A DNA stretch of 64,000 nt, taken from an uncultured Muribaculaceae bacterium (GTDB taxonomy: Bacteria > Bacteroidota > Bacteroidia > Bacteroidales > Muribaculaceae). The notes beneath the pieces were generated by a model. The model had not been told where the DNA came from and searched no databases. It was given only the letters and a program-made list of their open reading frames with translations. Numbering within the stretch: position 1 is the stretch's first letter; each line of letters opens with the position of its first letter. Both the position numbers and the translations under genes were made by a program. The stretch covers positions 1 through 64,000 of the forward strand of contig CAJULY010000014.1 in assembly GCA_910587185.1 (NCBI GenBank), given 5' to 3'. Positions 8,742-17,841 of the stretch are shown here, in pieces.

Positions 8742-10201
8742 TCCTCGAATCCGGGATTGGCGTTCTTGAGGATGCGGTTCCAGCGGATGCCGCCGTTGAA
8801 AAGGCTCTTGTCCTTGTCGAAGGATATGAGCACCCTCATAGGCTTGCCGACGATATGATCTTCCGGCACGAATCCCCAGTAGCGCGAGTCGAGCGAACAG
8901 TCGCGGTTGTCGCCCATCATGAAGTAATAGTCCATCTCGAAAGTATAGCTGTCGGCCGGCTTGCCGTCGATATATACGCGCCCGTCCTTCACATAGGAAT
9001 CCGTGTGATACTCATAGTTGCGGATCACGCGCTCATACATGGGCCAGTTCTCCGGCGTCAGTTTGACCCTCATTCCCTTGCGCGGAATCATAACGGGGCC
9101 GTAGTCCTGGCGCGTCCAGTTCTCCGACAGGCCGTCGGGGAAAAGGAACTCTCCCACCGGAGCCGGCTCGCGCACCAATACTTTGAGCAGTCCCGATTTT
9201 TTCAGTTCATCTACCGCTTTCGCCGTCAGCGGCAGATGATATATCGGACTGGCTGCAAGGGCCGACAGGTCGAAACCAGCCTGCGTCCAGTTCACGGCTT
9301 CAGCCGGATCAGGCTGCACAAGCGCCTGGGCCACGTCGTCGCGCGAAATTTTATAGCGTTCCCAGTCGGCGTCGGTCAGAGGCCTGACAGTCTGGAAAAG
9401 ATAGTTGAACTGCACGTTCGCGGGCTGCGGCTGCTTCTTTCCGTTTATGAAAATGTCGCCGTTGACAATCTTAAGCGTTTCTCCGGGAAGCCCCACGGCA
9501 CGCTTGACATAATTCTCGCGCCGATCTACCGGACGATAGACTATTTCGCCGAACTGCCCGGGATTGTTCATGACCACGTCGCGCCCGAAATATTTCACCA
9601 GAGTGTAGAAATCGGGATTCTGCATCTTGGTGGCCACGGTGTCGCCCGCAGGAAAATTGAACACCACGATGTCGCCTGTCTTGACATTGCCGAGACCCTT
9701 CAGGCGATGGTAGCGCCATTGCGGCCACTCAATGTAGCTCTTGGTGTTTATGACAGGGAAAGTATTCTGCACGAGAGGGAAATGCAGCGGCGTCATCGGC
9801 ACCCTCGGACCGTAGGCCATCTTGTTGACCCACAGATAATCGCCCACGAGCAGCGATTTTTCGAGCGACGAGCTCGGAATCTCGTAGTTCTGCCCCACGA
9901 ACGTGAACACCAGATAGACCAGAATCAGCGCATAGACGATCGCATCGACCCAGCTCATCACCGTCCGCGTCACCTTGCTCTTGCTTTTCTTCCACCACGT
10001 GAAAGGAATATAGCCCGTTATATAGATGTCGAAAAGGAGGGGCAACAGCAGAAGCACCCACGGATTTCCGAGCCAGATGACCCACAGAATGAAAATGAGG
10101 GTCACGATCCCGAAGCGCACCCAGCGCGTCTTCTTGGTGCGTGCCACCCTTTCGCGGAACGACAGCCGCTCCCGGCCGGTTTCAGTCTTGTTCTCTTCCA
10201 T
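8738..10201 (-). CDS. lepB: Signal peptidase I (extended Bacteroidota form)
   Basis: 487-residue type I signal peptidase, much longer than E. coli LepB (about 324), as is common in Bacteroidota. Membrane segments lie near 31-70 and 84-103. The catalytic serine sits in IPSSSLEKSLLVGD (about 112) and the general-base lysine in NYVKRAVGLPGE (about 222-228). GDNRDCSLDSRYWG near the C-terminus is box E. A poorly conserved insertion lies between the catalytic lysine region and box E. It removes signal peptides at the outer face of the inner membrane. Six nt separate it from dapB upstream. Confidence 0.95.
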   Translation of the reverse strand: MEENKTETGRERLSFRERVARTKKTRWVRFGIVTLIFILWVIWLGNPWVLLLLPLLFDIYITGYIPFTWWKKSKSKVTRTVMSWVDAIVYALILVYLVFTFVGQNYEIPSSSLEKSLLVGDYLWVNKMAYGPRVPMTPLHFPLVQNTFPVINTKSYIEWPQWRYHRLKGLGNVKTGDIVVFNFPAGDTVATKMQNPDFYTLVKYFGRDVVMNNPGQFGEIVYRPVDRRENYVKRAVGLPGETLKIVNGDIFINGKKQPQPANVQFNYLFQTVRPLTDADWERYKISRDDVAQALVQPDPAEAVNWTQAGFDLSALAASPIYHLPLTAKAVDELKKSGLLKVLVREPAPVGEFLFPDGLSENWTRQDYGPVMIPRKGMRVKLTPENWPMYERVIRNYEYHTDSYVKDGRVYIDGKPADSYTFEMDYYFMMGDNRDCSLDSRYWGFVPEDHIVGKPMRVLISFDKDKSLFNGGIRWNRILKNANPGFEE

Positions 10202-10207
10202 CGGTCG

Positions 10208-10963
10208 TCAGGATTTGATGATGTCGGTCAGTTTCTTGTCACCCACAATGCGCTCCATAAGCTCGTCCATCGTGAGGAAACCTTTTTGGGTCGCAACCCA
10301 CTCGGCCGCCACTACAGCTCCCAGAGCGAAACCCTCGCGGCTTTTGGCGCGGTGCTCGATCGTTATCGTATCGACGGGCGAGTCCCAGCGGACTATGTGG
10401 GTTCCCGGCACCTCACCTTCGCGGCGATGGGCTATCAGCAGCTCGTCGGCTGCCGCCTCCGGATTTTCCGTCCATGAACTGATGCGCTCGGTGGCGCCGA
10501 TTATTCCGCGCGCCAGCGAGATGGCCGTTCCGCTCGGATGGTCGAGTTTGTGGACATGATGGATCTCCTCCATTTCGGGGCGATACTGCGTGAACTTGTC
10601 CATTAGCTTCGAGAGATAGGCGTTAAGGGCGAAGAAAATGTTGACGCCGATACTGAAGTTTGAAGTCCAGAAGAAAGTGGCGCCGTCACGGTCACACATC
10701 TCCTTTATCTCCGGCATACGTTCGGTCCATCCCGTAGTTCCGGAAACCACCTTGACTCCACGCTCGAAAGCGCGCACGTAATTGTCAAAAGCCATTGCAG
10801 GCACCGTGAACTCTATGGCCACGTCGGCGCTCTTGAATTCAGGGCTGTCGAATTTGTCCTGACTGTCTATGTCAATCACCGCCACAATCTCGTGGCCGCG
10901 CTCGCGCGCTATCTTCTCTATGGCGTGGCCCATCTTGCCGTAGCCGATCAATGCTATTTTCAT
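10208..10963 (-). CDS. dapB: 4-hydroxy-tetrahydrodipicolinate reductase
   Basis: 251-residue NAD(P)H-dependent enzyme of the lysine/diaminopimelate pathway. The N-terminal Rossmann motif is ALIGYGKMG, and the substrate-binding region reads HHVHKLDHPSGTA. I choose the ATG at 10963 (MKIALIGYG) because a longer frame to 11011 would run across the promoter. First gene of the dapB-lepB-wbqC operon. Confidence 0.95.
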   Translation of the reverse strand: MKIALIGYGKMGHAIEKIARERGHEIVAVIDIDSQDKFDSPEFKSADVAIEFTVPAMAFDNYVRAFERGVKVVSGTTGWTERMPEIKEMCDRDGATFFWTSNFSIGVNIFFALNAYLSKLMDKFTQYRPEMEEIHHVHKLDHPSGTAISLARGIIGATERISSWTENPEAAADELLIAHRREGEVPGTHIVRWDSPVDTITIEHRAKSREGFALGAVVAAEWVATQKGFLTMDELMERIVGDKKLTDIIKS

Positions 10964-10981
10964 ATTCGGTTCTATTTTATG

Positions 10982-11012
10982 CAAATTTATAAAATTCGCC
11001 CGATTCTGCAAA
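10982..11012 (-). promoter_or_regulatory. dapB-lepB-wbqC promoter
   Basis: Minus-strand TTTG (11009-11012), 19 bp, TAAATTTG (10982-10989); expected start near 10978, giving a leader of about 15 nt before the ATG at 10963. Confidence 0.7.
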
Positions 11013-11057
11013 ACCGCTCCCCTCCAATCACCTAATTTACTTTAGTCCAACCGGTCA

Positions 11058-11435
11058 AATCAATGCGGTTGAGTTAATTTCAATCGACTTTATTGATGAG
11101 CCCTTCTGGGCGCACCGTGTTTTAACTTGTGCACCACAGAGGCATCCCTACGGGACGCCGGAGAGGGAGCCATCTCTATCCGTGCACTCCGCTGCGCTCC
11201 ATGCACGGTTATACTCTGTCCGCCCTAACGGGCTCCATGAAGAAAAACCACTTATACTAAATGACCAATTGATCAATAATGCTGTAGCATAAACTTGGGA
11301 AAGCCTGATAATCAAGTCCGGAGGACGTGCAATGCTTAACCGGGCATGGAGCGAAGCGGAGTGTCCGGAAAGAGTCCGCGACAAGTCTCGGCGTCCCGCA
11401 GGGATGCCTCTGTGGTCGATGCAACCGCATTGATT
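11058..11435. repeat. 378-bp nested inverted-repeat element
   Basis: Three nested pairs of arms share one centre. A perfect 14-bp outer pair lies at 11058-11071 and 11422-11435. A 27-bp pair with one mismatch lies at 11133-11159 and 11390-11416. A 24-bp pair with two mismatches lies at 11185-11208 and 11340-11363. The middle (11209-11339) has no supported gene. It lies between dapB and the susC operon. From 11436 to 11707 I see only a G9 run (11519-11527) and a weak promoter-like GACTTTTG (11548-11555). Confidence 0.85.
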
Positions 11436-11707
11436 AGGCCAATTTGTCTAAAAAATTTGAGTCTCGGAGATAGGGTTTTATGTTAAAATCGTAAAATTCA
11501 AATGTTAAAAATGTTAATGGGGGGGGGTAATTTAAAAATTTTTATAAGACTTTTGCATCTATAAGACAAAAAAGCACTAATCGTACCATCATTTCCAGCG
11601 TGGAAGCATCCCTTAAATCATACTGTCCGCACCGATTTGATTCCTACGTTTACCTACCAACAATGCCAATAATTTTTATCCCTATTTATTAACCTAACTA
11701 AATTAAC

Positions 11708-14700
11708 ATGAAAAGAAGATTATTGTTGTTTCTTACATGTTTGTCGCTCATGGCCGGAGTTGGCTATGCGCGTACCATCACAGGTACAGTTGTTGAAGCG
11801 GCAAATGATGAACCGGTTCTCGGTGCAACCGTAAAGTGCAAGGGCCAGGAGACAATAGGTACATCAACCGACATCGACGGTAAGTTCACCCTGAACGTGC
11901 CCGACAATGTGAAGACTCTGGTTGTGTCCTACATCGGTATGGTTCCCCAGGAAGTAGCTGCCACCGACGGTGTGGTTGTCAAACTGGTCGAGAACGCGAC
12001 CAAACTCGACGAAGTGATCGTCGTTGGTTACGGTACAACTACAAAACGCAAAACAACCTCTTCAGTGTCAGTCATCAAGGCCGACCAGATCGAAGCTGTT
12101 CCGGTGCCTAACATCAGCCAGGCTCTCGCCGGTCGTGCCGCAGGTCTTATCGTCACCCAGTCCGGAGGCGGTCTTGACGCAGGCTCCAACATTTCAATCC
12201 GAGGCGGCGGCACTCCCCTTTTCGTTATCGACAACATCATCAGCGAAGAGCGTGAGTTCACCAACCTCAACCCCGCCGACATCGAAAGCATGTCAGTGCT
12301 GAAGGACGCCTCAGCAACCGCTATCTACGGTGCGCGTGCCGCCAACGGTATCATCCTCGTGACAACGAAACGAGGCAAATCAGGCAAGGTGAATGTTGAC
12401 TACACATTCAACTACACTTTCTCCTCGCCGGCCGACCTTCCCAAGAAAGTCGATTCCTACACCGCAGCCCTCTATCAGAACCGCGGTTATCTCTATGACG
12501 GTCTGCAGGCTCCCTGGAGCGACGAAGCTCTTCAGAAATTCCAGGACGGCAGCGATCCCCGCAACTACGCCAACACCGACTGGCAGAAAGAGACCATGCG
12601 CAGCTACGCGCCTGAAATGCGTCACCTTCTGACAATCACCGGCGGTAGCGACGTCGTAAGATCCTACACCGCCCTGAGCTACTACGATCAGGAATCAATC
12701 TATCGCACGAACTCCAACACCTACAAGCGTTACAACGCGCGCCAGAGCGTCGATGTGAACCTGAAGGAAATCGGTCTCCGCGTAAACACCTCTCTCGAGG
12801 CATACCTGACCGACCGTCGTGACCCGAGCGCAAGCTACTATTATGTTTGGTCACACATCCAGAACAAGCGCCCGATGGAAATCGCCCGCAACCCGATGGG
12901 TCAGCCCTTCGCAACTCCTGACAACCCCCTCATCGACATCTCTTCCGACGGCGGTTATGTCAAGGCTCAGAACACCAACGTGCGCGGTACGATCAACGCA
13001 CAGTGGGATCTCCCCTGGGTCAAGGGTCTCCGTCTGCAGGGTATCGCCAGCTACTCTATTCTGAGCGTACGTTCCAAGAGCTGGAACAAACAGGCAACAG
13101 CCTACAACTGGGAAGGCGAACCACAGACAATCCCGATGCCCTCTCTGTCAAAGACAGCCAACTTCTATAACTTCTACAACACTCAGCTTCTCGCGAACTA
13201 CAACCGCGACTTCGGCAAAAACAATGTGGAATTCACCCTCGGTATCGAGGCTTCAGGCTCAAGCTACGATCAGAATTCTCTGAGCCGCTCGCAGTATGTT
13301 CTTGACGTCGATCAGATCGGCGCAGGTCCTGTCGATACTCAGGAAAACTCTGCTGAAAACGGTGTTCAGTGGCGTCGCGCTTCAGTCGTGTTCCGCGCCC
13401 ATTATGACTACGCAGCCAAATACATGGCCGAGTTCTCCCTCCGTCACGACGGTACTGACAATCTCCCGAAAGACCGCCGCTGGGGAACATTCTACTCCGG
13501 TTCACTCGGCTGGGCCGTTTCAGAGGAAAACTTCTGGAAAGAGAGCAAAATATCCGATGTTGTCAACATGTTCAAGCTCCGCAGCTCCTACGGCGAGATC
13601 GGTCTTGACAACGTGGCCCGCTACGCTTATCTGACCTCCTACGGTCTGAACAACACCGGCGCATATATCGGCGGCCAGTGGTATCAGACATTCAGCGAAG
13701 GCGCTCTTCCCTCGCCCGACCTCAGCTGGTACACCCAGCGCGACTTCAACGTCGGCTTCGACTTCGGTATGCTCAACAACGCCATCTCCGGATCTGTCGA
13801 TTACTTCTACAAATCGACCAAGGGCTACCTCGCCTCTCCCTCCAACGTAGGCTACACCTCGCCTCTCGGCCTGTCGCTCCCGATGGTCAAATCAGACGGT
13901 GAGAGCCGTCGCCGCGGTGTTGACTTCACTCTGCAATACAACGGACGCATCGGCGAAGTGACCTACAACGTAGGCGGTAACTTCACCTACTATGACGAAC
14001 GCTGGAACATCAACCCCAACGAAGCGGAAACCAGTCTCAAGAACCCCTACAAACGTTCCACTCAGGTCGGAGCATATACCGGCAACTACTACAAGAACCT
14101 CGGTTACTACACCGACTACGAGGATGTGCTCAACTCGCCGAAACGTAACAGTTCTGCAAACATCATGGCCGGTGACCTCAAATTCTGGGACTTCAACGGC
14201 GACGGTAAGATCGACGGAGAAGACCAGTATCGTCAGGGTTCGGGCACTTCACCCCGTGCCAACTACGGTATCAATGCCGACGTGCGCTGGCGCGGCTTCA
14301 ACCTCAGCATGCTCTGGCAGGGTGCCACAAACTACAATATCTACATGGGCAGCATGCTCATGGGCGGTAACTCCAACTATCTGCCTGTCATCTACGAATA
14401 TCAGACCGACATCTGGGCTCCCGACAACACCGACGCCCTCTATCCCCGTCAGCACGTTTCATCCGGTATGACCGGAGGCAACAACTTCGTCGGAACTAAC
14501 TTCTGGCTCGTTGATGCTAAATATATCCGTCTGAAAAACCTCACCGTCGGCTACGACTTCAAGCACAAACTGCTCAAGACCACCAACTGGCTCAGCAAGT
14601 GCTATCTCAGCGTGACCGGTTACAACCTGCTCACTTTCAGCCCCGCCAAGAAATGGGGATTCGATCCTGAAACAGGTTCCGACAGCGGATATTCCTATCC

Positions 14701-14743
14701 CGTTTCCCGCGTGTGGACCATCAGTCTCAATATCGGTTTCTAA
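11708..14743 (+). CDS. SusC/RagA-family TonB-dependent outer-membrane transporter
   Basis: 1011-residue SusC-like porin importing oligomeric nutrients with its SusD partner. A signal peptide ends near residue 21 (GVGYA/RT). A carboxypeptidase-regulatory-like domain (about 22-95) precedes the TonB box region (KLDEVIVVGYG), the plug domain (with VIDNI, and DASATAIYGARAANGIILVTTK) and the C-terminal barrel ending in NIGF. It is followed by susD after 21 nt. The substrate cannot be assigned: no glycosidase lies in the operon. Confidence 0.95.
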   Translation: MKRRLLLFLTCLSLMAGVGYARTITGTVVEAANDEPVLGATVKCKGQETIGTSTDIDGKFTLNVPDNVKTLVVSYIGMVPQEVAATDGVVVKLVENATKLDEVIVVGYGTTTKRKTTSSVSVIKADQIEAVPVPNISQALAGRAAGLIVTQSGGGLDAGSNISIRGGGTPLFVIDNIISEEREFTNLNPADIESMSVLKDASATAIYGARAANGIILVTTKRGKSGKVNVDYTFNYTFSSPADLPKKVDSYTAALYQNRGYLYDGLQAPWSDEALQKFQDGSDPRNYANTDWQKETMRSYAPEMRHLLTITGGSDVVRSYTALSYYDQESIYRTNSNTYKRYNARQSVDVNLKEIGLRVNTSLEAYLTDRRDPSASYYYVWSHIQNKRPMEIARNPMGQPFATPDNPLIDISSDGGYVKAQNTNVRGTINAQWDLPWVKGLRLQGIASYSILSVRSKSWNKQATAYNWEGEPQTIPMPSLSKTANFYNFYNTQLLANYNRDFGKNNVEFTLGIEASGSSYDQNSLSRSQYVLDVDQIGAGPVDTQENSAENGVQWRRASVVFRAHYDYAAKYMAEFSLRHDGTDNLPKDRRWGTFYSGSLGWAVSEENFWKESKISDVVNMFKLRSSYGEIGLDNVARYAYLTSYGLNNTGAYIGGQWYQTFSEGALPSPDLSWYTQRDFNVGFDFGMLNNAISGSVDYFYKSTKGYLASPSNVGYTSPLGLSLPMVKSDGESRRRGVDFTLQYNGRIGEVTYNVGGNFTYYDERWNINPNEAETSLKNPYKRSTQVGAYTGNYYKNLGYYTDYEDVLNSPKRNSSANIMAGDLKFWDFNGDGKIDGEDQYRQGSGTSPRANYGINADVRWRGFNLSMLWQGATNYNIYMGSMLMGGNSNYLPVIYEYQTDIWAPDNTDALYPRQHVSSGMTGGNNFVGTNFWLVDAKYIRLKNLTVGYDFKHKLLKTTNWLSKCYLSVTGYNLLTFSPAKKWGFDPETGSDSGYSYPVSRVWTISLNIGF

Positions 14744-14764
14744 TCAAATCTCGAATTCACAAAT

Positions 14765-16615
14765 ATGAAAGCTAAATATCTTTTACCTCTGTCATTACTG
14801 TTCGGCATGGCCGCTCAGAGCTGCGGTGACTTCCTTGACACCGAACCTGCTGCCATCTACAGCGAGGACCTCGTGTGGGGCAGCGCGGCAAACGTAGAAG
14901 CATTCGTCATGGGCCGATATTCAACCGTGATGAGCTACTACCGCGACAATGTCTTCACCGACCGTACATTCACAGACAATATGATCAACTGCCGTGGCGC
15001 CGCTCCCGGTGAAGTACTCGGCCTGATGGACAACACCTATGATATAGGTCTTAACGGCCGTTTCGGTGTTATCCGCGCCTGCAACATGATCATAGAGCGT
15101 TGCGCTACGAGCGAAGTGCTCAATCCTTCCGACCAGAAAAAATTCGTGGCCATGGGTAAACTCATGCGCGCCATGGTCTATTTCGATTTCGCACGCAAGA
15201 CCGGTAAGTTCATCTGGGTTGACAAAGTCCTCAGCTCCGACGATCCCGACTTCAACCTCCCGCTGACAAAGAGCGTGGAAGAGAGCTACGGCTACATCCT
15301 CAAGGATATCCGCGAGGCGCTGCCTGATCTTCCCGCCGGCCGTCAGGCTTCAGGCGCCCTCGGCCAGGACTTCGGCTATGCTTTCGCATCGGAAGTTCTT
15401 CTGACCGCTGCTGCCTACACCAACGACGCTGCTTCGCTGCAGAACGGCAAGAGCCTCTATCAGGAAGCCATCGACTGTGTTGACGCGCTCTCAGGCTACT
15501 CGCTCGACCCCAACTACGGCGGCCTCTTCAACGAGAACGGCGCTCAGTCTTCGGAAATAATCCTCGCCCAGTACTGGGACAAGCAGTATTCATCCTGCGA
15601 GTCCACCGGCCAGGTGAACCTTATAGCCAACGTGCCCAACACCAAGCTTGAGGAAACCGGCTGCGGACCGCTCTGGCAGACTATGGGTGCCATCTTCGAA
15701 TGCTGGCTCGAATACGCTCCTTCGCAGAACCTCGTTGATGACTATCTCGTGATCGACGAGACCGACGGCAAGGCAAAACGCTGGAACGAAACCTCGCAGT
15801 GGCTCAACAACACCAGCGTGGTCAGCGCCGCTACCGCCAAGAATATGGGTGCCGACCAGAGAGATGACGATGTTGTCAAGACAGCATACGCTGCTCAGAA
15901 CGGCGCCGACATCAGCGACCTTATGTATAAAAACCGCGACGCACGCTTCGACCAGTCGATTCTCCACGACAAGTCACACTTCTACGGCGAAGACATCGCG
16001 ATGTACAGCCACGGCAACATGACCCGCTGGAGCACCAACAACTACGGCGGCGACCACGTGCCTCTGACCAACTATTGCATCCGCAAGGGCATCTACACCA
16101 ACATGTCGCCGCGTCCCTTCTACAACACCGCCACCGACTTCCATCAGGTGATCACCCGCTACGGCCGCGCCCTCCTCAACAAGGCCGAGGCTCAGCTCCG
16201 TCTGAACCGCGTGAACGACGCAGTGGCTACCTTCAACCAGACCCGTACGATCCACGGCAAACTTCCCGCCTCGACAGCTACAACCCTTGCCGAAGCCTGG
16301 AAAGACTATAAGATCGAACGCCATGTTGAACTCTTCTGGGAGTGTGACCGCTACTTCAGCCTTCTCCGCTGGGGTATGTATGGCGGCGAAGCCAACGACG
16401 GCAAATCGCCCCGCAGCGAAATCTCAGAACTTGCAACTCCGACAACCTTCATCGAAATCAGCCCCGCACGCGACGCTGCCTACGTCGGTTATGTACAGTT
16501 CTACAACAACCAGCGCGCATTCCCCGTTCGCCAGTATCTCTTCCCGATACCGCAGGGCCTGATCAACGCCAACAGCGCTATCACTAACGCCGACCAGAAT
16601 CCCGGTTGGGAATAA
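14765..16615 (+). CDS. SusD/RagB-family nutrient-binding lipoprotein
   Basis: 616-residue surface lipoprotein that caps the SusC barrel. The signal peptide ends in a lipobox with Cys20 (AAQSCGDFLDT). The N-terminal region before FLDTEP and the late segment NKAEAQLRLNRVNDA (a TPR-like helix pair) with LFWECDRYFSLLRWG are typical of SusD/RagB. The C-terminus LFPIPQ..NQNPGW (with inserted residues) is the usual family ending. Second gene of the operon. Confidence 0.95.
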   Translation: MKAKYLLPLSLLFGMAAQSCGDFLDTEPAAIYSEDLVWGSAANVEAFVMGRYSTVMSYYRDNVFTDRTFTDNMINCRGAAPGEVLGLMDNTYDIGLNGRFGVIRACNMIIERCATSEVLNPSDQKKFVAMGKLMRAMVYFDFARKTGKFIWVDKVLSSDDPDFNLPLTKSVEESYGYILKDIREALPDLPAGRQASGALGQDFGYAFASEVLLTAAAYTNDAASLQNGKSLYQEAIDCVDALSGYSLDPNYGGLFNENGAQSSEIILAQYWDKQYSSCESTGQVNLIANVPNTKLEETGCGPLWQTMGAIFECWLEYAPSQNLVDDYLVIDETDGKAKRWNETSQWLNNTSVVSAATAKNMGADQRDDDVVKTAYAAQNGADISDLMYKNRDARFDQSILHDKSHFYGEDIAMYSHGNMTRWSTNNYGGDHVPLTNYCIRKGIYTNMSPRPFYNTATDFHQVITRYGRALLNKAEAQLRLNRVNDAVATFNQTRTIHGKLPASTATTLAEAWKDYKIERHVELFWECDRYFSLLRWGMYGGEANDGKSPRSEISELATPTTFIEISPARDAAYVGYVQFYNNQRAFPVRQYLFPIPQGLINANSAITNADQNPGWE

Positions 16616-16653
16616 CGTAAATTTTGTATCAACCCGTAAATTGGAATTACGCC

Positions 16654-17127
16654 ATGTTTAAAAATCAGATAAAACTGCTGTTAACGCTGCTCATCCTGCC
16701 GTTTCTCGCATCCTGCAGCTGGGAAGACCTTCCCGCTTACGAGGACGCCGAAATAACCGGTATGCAGTTCCGCTACCGCTGGGCGAGCTCCACTCATAAG
16801 GACCCGATCACAGGTGAACCGGTGGTGAAAGAAGTGCAGCTCAGCACCCAGACTACAATCAACGCCGAAGCCGGCACTATCGAAGCGAGAGTAACCGTGC
16901 CTGCAGCCAACGAGAATACATTCCCCGCTGACGCACGCGCAGCCTGCAGCCAGGACAAACTCTGGGCTCAGGTAACTCTTTCGACCGCTGCCCGCCTCAC
17001 CCCGCTTGACGGCGCTCCCGCAATGGGAACCCCCGGCAACTGGACAACCCCTCACACCTACCGTGTGACGGCTGCTGACGGTACCACGAAAGACTGGACA
17101 ATAAAGGTCATAGAATTTAATAAATGA
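16654..17127 (+). CDS. Small secreted lipoprotein of the SusCD operon
   Basis: 157-residue predicted lipoprotein: a hydrophobic leader and lipobox LASC (Cys about 21) are clear from the ATG at 16654. A TTG further up (16624) is less likely. The rest looks like a beta-sandwich ending in YRVTAADGTTKDWTIKV, a segment shared with DUF5018-type domains of Bacteroidota surface lipoproteins. It lies 38 nt after susD and probably adds a surface binding function, but the ligand is unknown. Confidence 0.75.
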   Translation: MFKNQIKLLLTLLILPFLASCSWEDLPAYEDAEITGMQFRYRWASSTHKDPITGEPVVKEVQLSTQTTINAEAGTIEARVTVPAANENTFPADARAACSQDKLWAQVTLSTAARLTPLDGAPAMGTPGNWTTPHTYRVTAADGTTKDWTIKVIEFNK

Positions 17128-17334
17128 TTAGGTTTTCAAGGCTCTGTCAGATCAGCTAATATCTGACAGCCCATCAATTCAGACCGCCCCGCGGCGCGAT
17201 GTCGCGGGACGGTTAATTTTAAAAACAAAGAGTAGCTTCACTGAATAAAAACTTAAAAATGAATAATCAATTATAAAGATATTATCCGGTTTAATGGAAT
17301 AGATTTTGAAATTTAATAAATGATTAGGTTTTCA
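17114..17334. repeat. 25-bp direct repeat of the lipoprotein gene tail
   Basis: The last codons and stop region of the lipoprotein gene (17114-17138) recur exactly at 17310-17334. Each copy is followed by its own hairpin terminator. The block between holds no gene. It looks like the remnant of a duplicated and deleted paralogue. Confidence 0.85.
17144..17212 (+). terminator. Double hairpin ending the SusCD operon
   Basis: CTGTCAGAT (17144-17152) pairs with ATCTGACAG (17161-17169). A second GC-rich stem (17184-17193 with 17203-17212) is followed by TTAATTTT. Confidence 0.7.
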
Positions 17335-17378
17335 GAATAATTTCGGAGAGCGAACATCCGACTTTAGAATCAATCCTC

Positions 17379-17416
17379 ACAGCCCTGCGACGTGACCTCG
17401 CGGGGCTGTTTTTTTA
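17379..17416 (+). terminator. Second intrinsic terminator after the duplicated tail
   Basis: ACAGCCCTGCG (17379-17389) pairs with CGCGGGGCTGT (17399-17409, one wobble) and runs into a T-tract to 17416. Confidence 0.85.
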
Positions 17417-17430
17417 CCCTGCAAACGCTC

Positions 17431-17738
17431 ATACGTGCCGAAGGCGCTACCCTACATGTGTGGGGGATAAAAACGTATCCAATTGTACGGACATCGCTTT
17501 GCGATGTAGGATTTGCATATCAAAATTCCTGAAGCATTCTCCTTATACGCACCAAAGGTGCGTCCCTACATGCGGGCGGATAAAAACGTATCCAATTGTA
17601 CGGACATCGCTTTGCGATGTAGGATCTGCATATCAAAATTCCTGAGATTCCTCCTTATACGCACCAAAGGTGCGTCCCTACATGCGGACGGATAAAAACG
17701 TATCCAACTGTACGGACATCGCTTTGCGATGTAGGATA
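17431..17738. repeat. Tandem repeat with 113/112-bp period upstream of leuS
   Basis: The segment beginning GGATAAAAACGTATCC occurs at 17465, 17578 and 17690. Each copy contains the palindrome ACATCGCTTTGCGATGT, and copies are joined by GCACCAAAGGTGC palindromes; a diverged partial copy lies at 17431-17464. Small reading frames across it arise from the repeat and look non-coding. No other feature is seen in 17417-17795. Confidence 0.85.
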
Positions 17739-17771
17739 GGTTTCTTAACTCAATCGCATGGATCAGTCTGA

Positions 17772-17803
17772 TTTGTCTGAAAATTAAATTATTTGTAATT
17801 TTG
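17772..17803 (+). promoter_or_regulatory. leuS-rdgB-porZ promoter
   Basis: TTTG (17772-17775), 20 bp, TAATTTTG (17796-17803). Expected start near 17807, about 35 nt before leuS. Confidence 0.7.
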
Positions 17804-17841
17804 CAGAAATCAACCCAAACAGAGCAAAAACATAACAACCA

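Noticed and set aside
8654..10477. 607-codon open frame opposite lepB
   Set aside because: It spans the ends of three good genes on the other strand and shows no domain; it arises from high GC in the third positions.
17460..17695. Small frames of 60-61 codons within the tandem repeat
   Set aside because: They repeat the same peptide because the DNA repeats; stop-free length follows from the repeat, not from coding.
17431..17738. Possible CRISPR array
   Set aside because: Only three units with a 113-bp period, and the whole unit repeats. There are no short repeats with unique spacers and no cas genes.
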